A stretch of 64,000 nucleotides of DNA from Histomonas meleagridis (taxonomy: Eukaryota > Parabasalia > Tritrichomonadida > Dientamoebidae): the NCBI GenBank assembly GCA_020186115.1, contig WSYJ01000164.1, positions 1,054,001 through 1,118,000 of the forward strand, read 5' to 3'. This document shows positions 63,001 through 64,000 of this stretch, piece after piece. Made by a program: the position numbers and the translations under genes. Under the pieces are notes generated by a model that made no database searches, was not told where the DNA came from, and saw only the letters and a list, made by a program, of their open reading frames with translations. Every line of letters starts with the position of its first letter. The first letter of the stretch is position 1.

Positions 63001-64000
63001 TAATTTTGGAGATGATTCAAATGCTGAAGGACCAATGTTCGTAAGGCCATTACCCAAATTAATTATTTCCAAATTATTACAATAAGAAAATGAACTTTCA
63101 CCAATCGATTTAAGTGAATCAGGTAAACTTACATTAATTAAATTTTCACATTGTTTAAATGTATAATCACCAATAGTTTCAACTTTATCACCAAATTTAA
63201 TATTATTTAATTTAACGCAAGCTTGAAATGCACAATCACTAATTGTTATAACTAAATTAGGAATAATTACATTATTTAATTTTGCACATTCTTCAAATGA
63301 ACTTTCACCAATAATTGTAACATTTTCTCCAATAATAACTTTCTCTAATTGACGACAAAATATAAATGAATAATCGCCAATTTCAGTTGTCGAATCTGGT
63401 ATTATAATTGATAATAAATCTGAACAATAAGCAAATGCATTTGTACCAATTTTTTGTATGTTGGCTTCAATAATTACATTTTGTAATGATTCACATGATT
63501 GGAATAAATTATCTTCAATTGTCGTAACTAACTTTGGTATTGTAATATTTAATAATTTATAACATTCATTAAATACTGACTTTCCAATTGTTGTTAAGTT
63601 TTCACCTAATTTAACTTGCACTAAATTTTCACAACAATCAAATGCATTATCTTCAATTGTCGTGATAGAATTAGGAAGTTCAATTCCAATTAAATTCGTA
63701 CATTGTTTAAACGAAGATTTTTCAATTGTTTGTAAACTTTCGCCTTTAAATATTACTTTAGTTAAACTTGTACATGATTCAAATGAACTTTCTCCTATAG
63801 TTTGTACGAACTTCGGAATTGTTATTTCTGTTAATTTTGTACATTTATAAAATGTATGTTTACCAATTGTGGTTAAGTTATCTCCAATTGTGATATTAAC
63901 TAAATTAGAACATAATTCAAATGATTTATCACCAATTGTAGTTACCGAATTGGGAATTTGTATTTCAGTTAATTTGTTACATTTATAAAATGCCGATTTC
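60049..64000 (-). CDS. very large BspA-like LRR_5 surface protein, 5' end outside the window
   Basis: At least 1317 codons, open to the right edge with no start codon in view. More than 50 LRR_5 repeats of 22-24 residues (for example EIGSQAFKNCYQLTEVILPD) form an uninterrupted solenoid. The cap YIYYYGIDEPQIS and KFGTLEINAASES follow, then one transmembrane helix and a short tail (RKKLKKEGFTEFSSQLNEIK). Unlike its neighbours it lacks the Ser/Thr stalk and the Tyr-rich segment, and its repeats are diverged, so it is older and not a product of the recent array growth. Confidence 0.9.
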   Translation of the reverse strand, partial: KSAFYKCNKLTEIQIPNSVTTIGDKSFELCSNLVNITIGDNLTTIGKHTFYKCTKLTEITIPKFVQTIGESSFESCTSLTKVIFKGESLQTIEKSSFKQCTNLIGIELPNSITTIEDNAFDCCENLVQVKLGENLTTIGKSVFNECYKLLNITIPKLVTTIEDNLFQSCESLQNVIIEANIQKIGTNAFAYCSDLLSIIIPDSTTEIGDYSFIFCRQLEKVIIGENVTIIGESSFEECAKLNNVIIPNLVITISDCAFQACVKLNNIKFGDKVETIGDYTFKQCENLINVSLPDSLKSIGESSFSYCNNLEIINLGNGLTNIGPSAFESSPKLIEIKVPNLVTSIQSYTFQNCEGLKTVILGDGIKSIGSYAFYECHALTGIEIPNLVSSIKSNAFRVCSNLEYVTFGESLNTIGSSAFRYCYKLKEIIIPNATTEIGTYAFSSCAMLETVTLGTGLITIPEYAFYNCSGLKYIDINDNVMIIGSYAFSESPQLNNIRIPNNVMMLGSYLFEYCFSLTNITIEEGLVSSIPNYLFRNCYNLETITIPNCVTSIGNFVFQSCTKLTNIIFSDKLESIGNSAFYGCNLVNVELPGTVTSIGNCAFQYCPELTTVKLSELITSINDYLFYCCAKLSEFTLPKSIQTIGVSSFSYCERLNNIKFRDSLTTIGEYSFYSCSSITNIYIPSSVTSIGTGAFSKCSQLHNITVSNDNNKYSNYLNDGILYDKNISTVYCCPMNLFDIKLPNTVSIFCKHSFEGSMIKHININAPNAQISDFSFEFCCELNEIIIISSNITLGNNAFEECCNLTKVHFEGHLKSIHNYAFRLCRKLENIELPPSVENIGHSAFSYCTQLKSFTFPESLQTIKQNAFYQTLNISNVTILTPHIGIRELIADFAQTLNTLQIGDKIASISEQTFKELPNLFSVCVNATTIKERAFASCAKLSKVTIGENVQTIYMNSFEQCNNITDLIILNTNISNIDFVYGFKQSLTLITLNFNNIEGITFESFDNLRNVKFGENVEIIGNNTFYNCTKITEIKLPNSITKIGEKSFCQCVNLAKINFSQNTKEIGSQAFKNCYQLTEVILPDSIEKIGSNSFESCVNVQSIELGQNIKEIGSSTFSNCVKLTAITLPKSIEIIDDNLFSQCYNLNQVNFGQSLSKIGKSSFTSCSVVNLIIPNTTSVIDSNAFYNCTKLINLHIGSHVSIINDYAFSNCYSLTYIYYYGIDEPQISNNSFSQINTSKVIVTSSYKGNKFGTLEINAASESADGMSKPVFYFLTIGVPIIVVAVVVVTIIVIVQIRKKLKKEGFTEFSSQLNEIK

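Overview
The window reads as nuclear DNA of a parabasalid protist (trichomonad), most likely an AT-rich Tritrichomonas-type genome. The reasons are BspA-like LRR_5 surface proteins, a DUF3447/ankyrin gene, large coiled-coil proteins, MULE and pogo-like transposons, compact genes that are mostly open without introns, and a few TCA(C/T)-type initiator-like sites just upstream of start codons. The species is inferred and was not checked by any search.

Layout. 1-7.3 kb holds housekeeping genes: a macro-domain protein, tRNA-Ser(TGA), a long coiled-coil protein, a HeH/LEM-like membrane protein, NudC, a cyclophilin and a broken divergent actin. 7.3-10.9 kb is a DUF3447 fragment followed by an unusual ankyrin gene. 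Its ankyrin repeats lie as separate 90-bp in-frame units divided by AT-rich spacers, five of them exactly 80 bp. 11-21.1 kb holds a rhomboid protease, a second coiled-coil protein, a SNF2 ATPase, a BspA-like surface protein and V-ATPase subunit B.

21.5-55.3 kb is a giant imperfect palindrome. The left arm is about 21471-40055, the right arm about 43022-55253, with a loop of about 3 kb. Each arm carries a SCY1-like pseudokinase, P-loop fragments, a 136-residue unknown ORF, a mucolipin (TRPML)-like channel, BspA-like LRR protein(s), a frameshifted EF-hand gene and a MULE transposon at the inner end. The left arm has two BspA genes with CDC5 and a pogo-like element between them. The right arm has one mosaic BspA gene and lacks that interval. 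A distinct intact EF-hand gene lies in the loop.

55.3-64 kb holds TRM5 tRNA methyltransferase, an RPL7/uL30-family protein, a frameshifted BspA protein and a very large BspA protein that runs off the right edge.

The housekeeping genes share no single pathway (translation, spliceosome, chromatin, proton pumping, ER/Golgi traffic). The accessory content is dominated by BspA surface proteins that share one architecture: LRR_5 solenoid, a Tyr-Tyr-Gly cap, usually a Ser/Thr-Phe stalk, usually a Tyr-rich membrane-proximal module, one membrane helix and a short tail. They look as if they diversify by repeat-number change, tail exchange and recombination inside the palindrome. Many breaks are one-base homopolymer differences between arms, so part of the apparent gene decay could be sequencing error.
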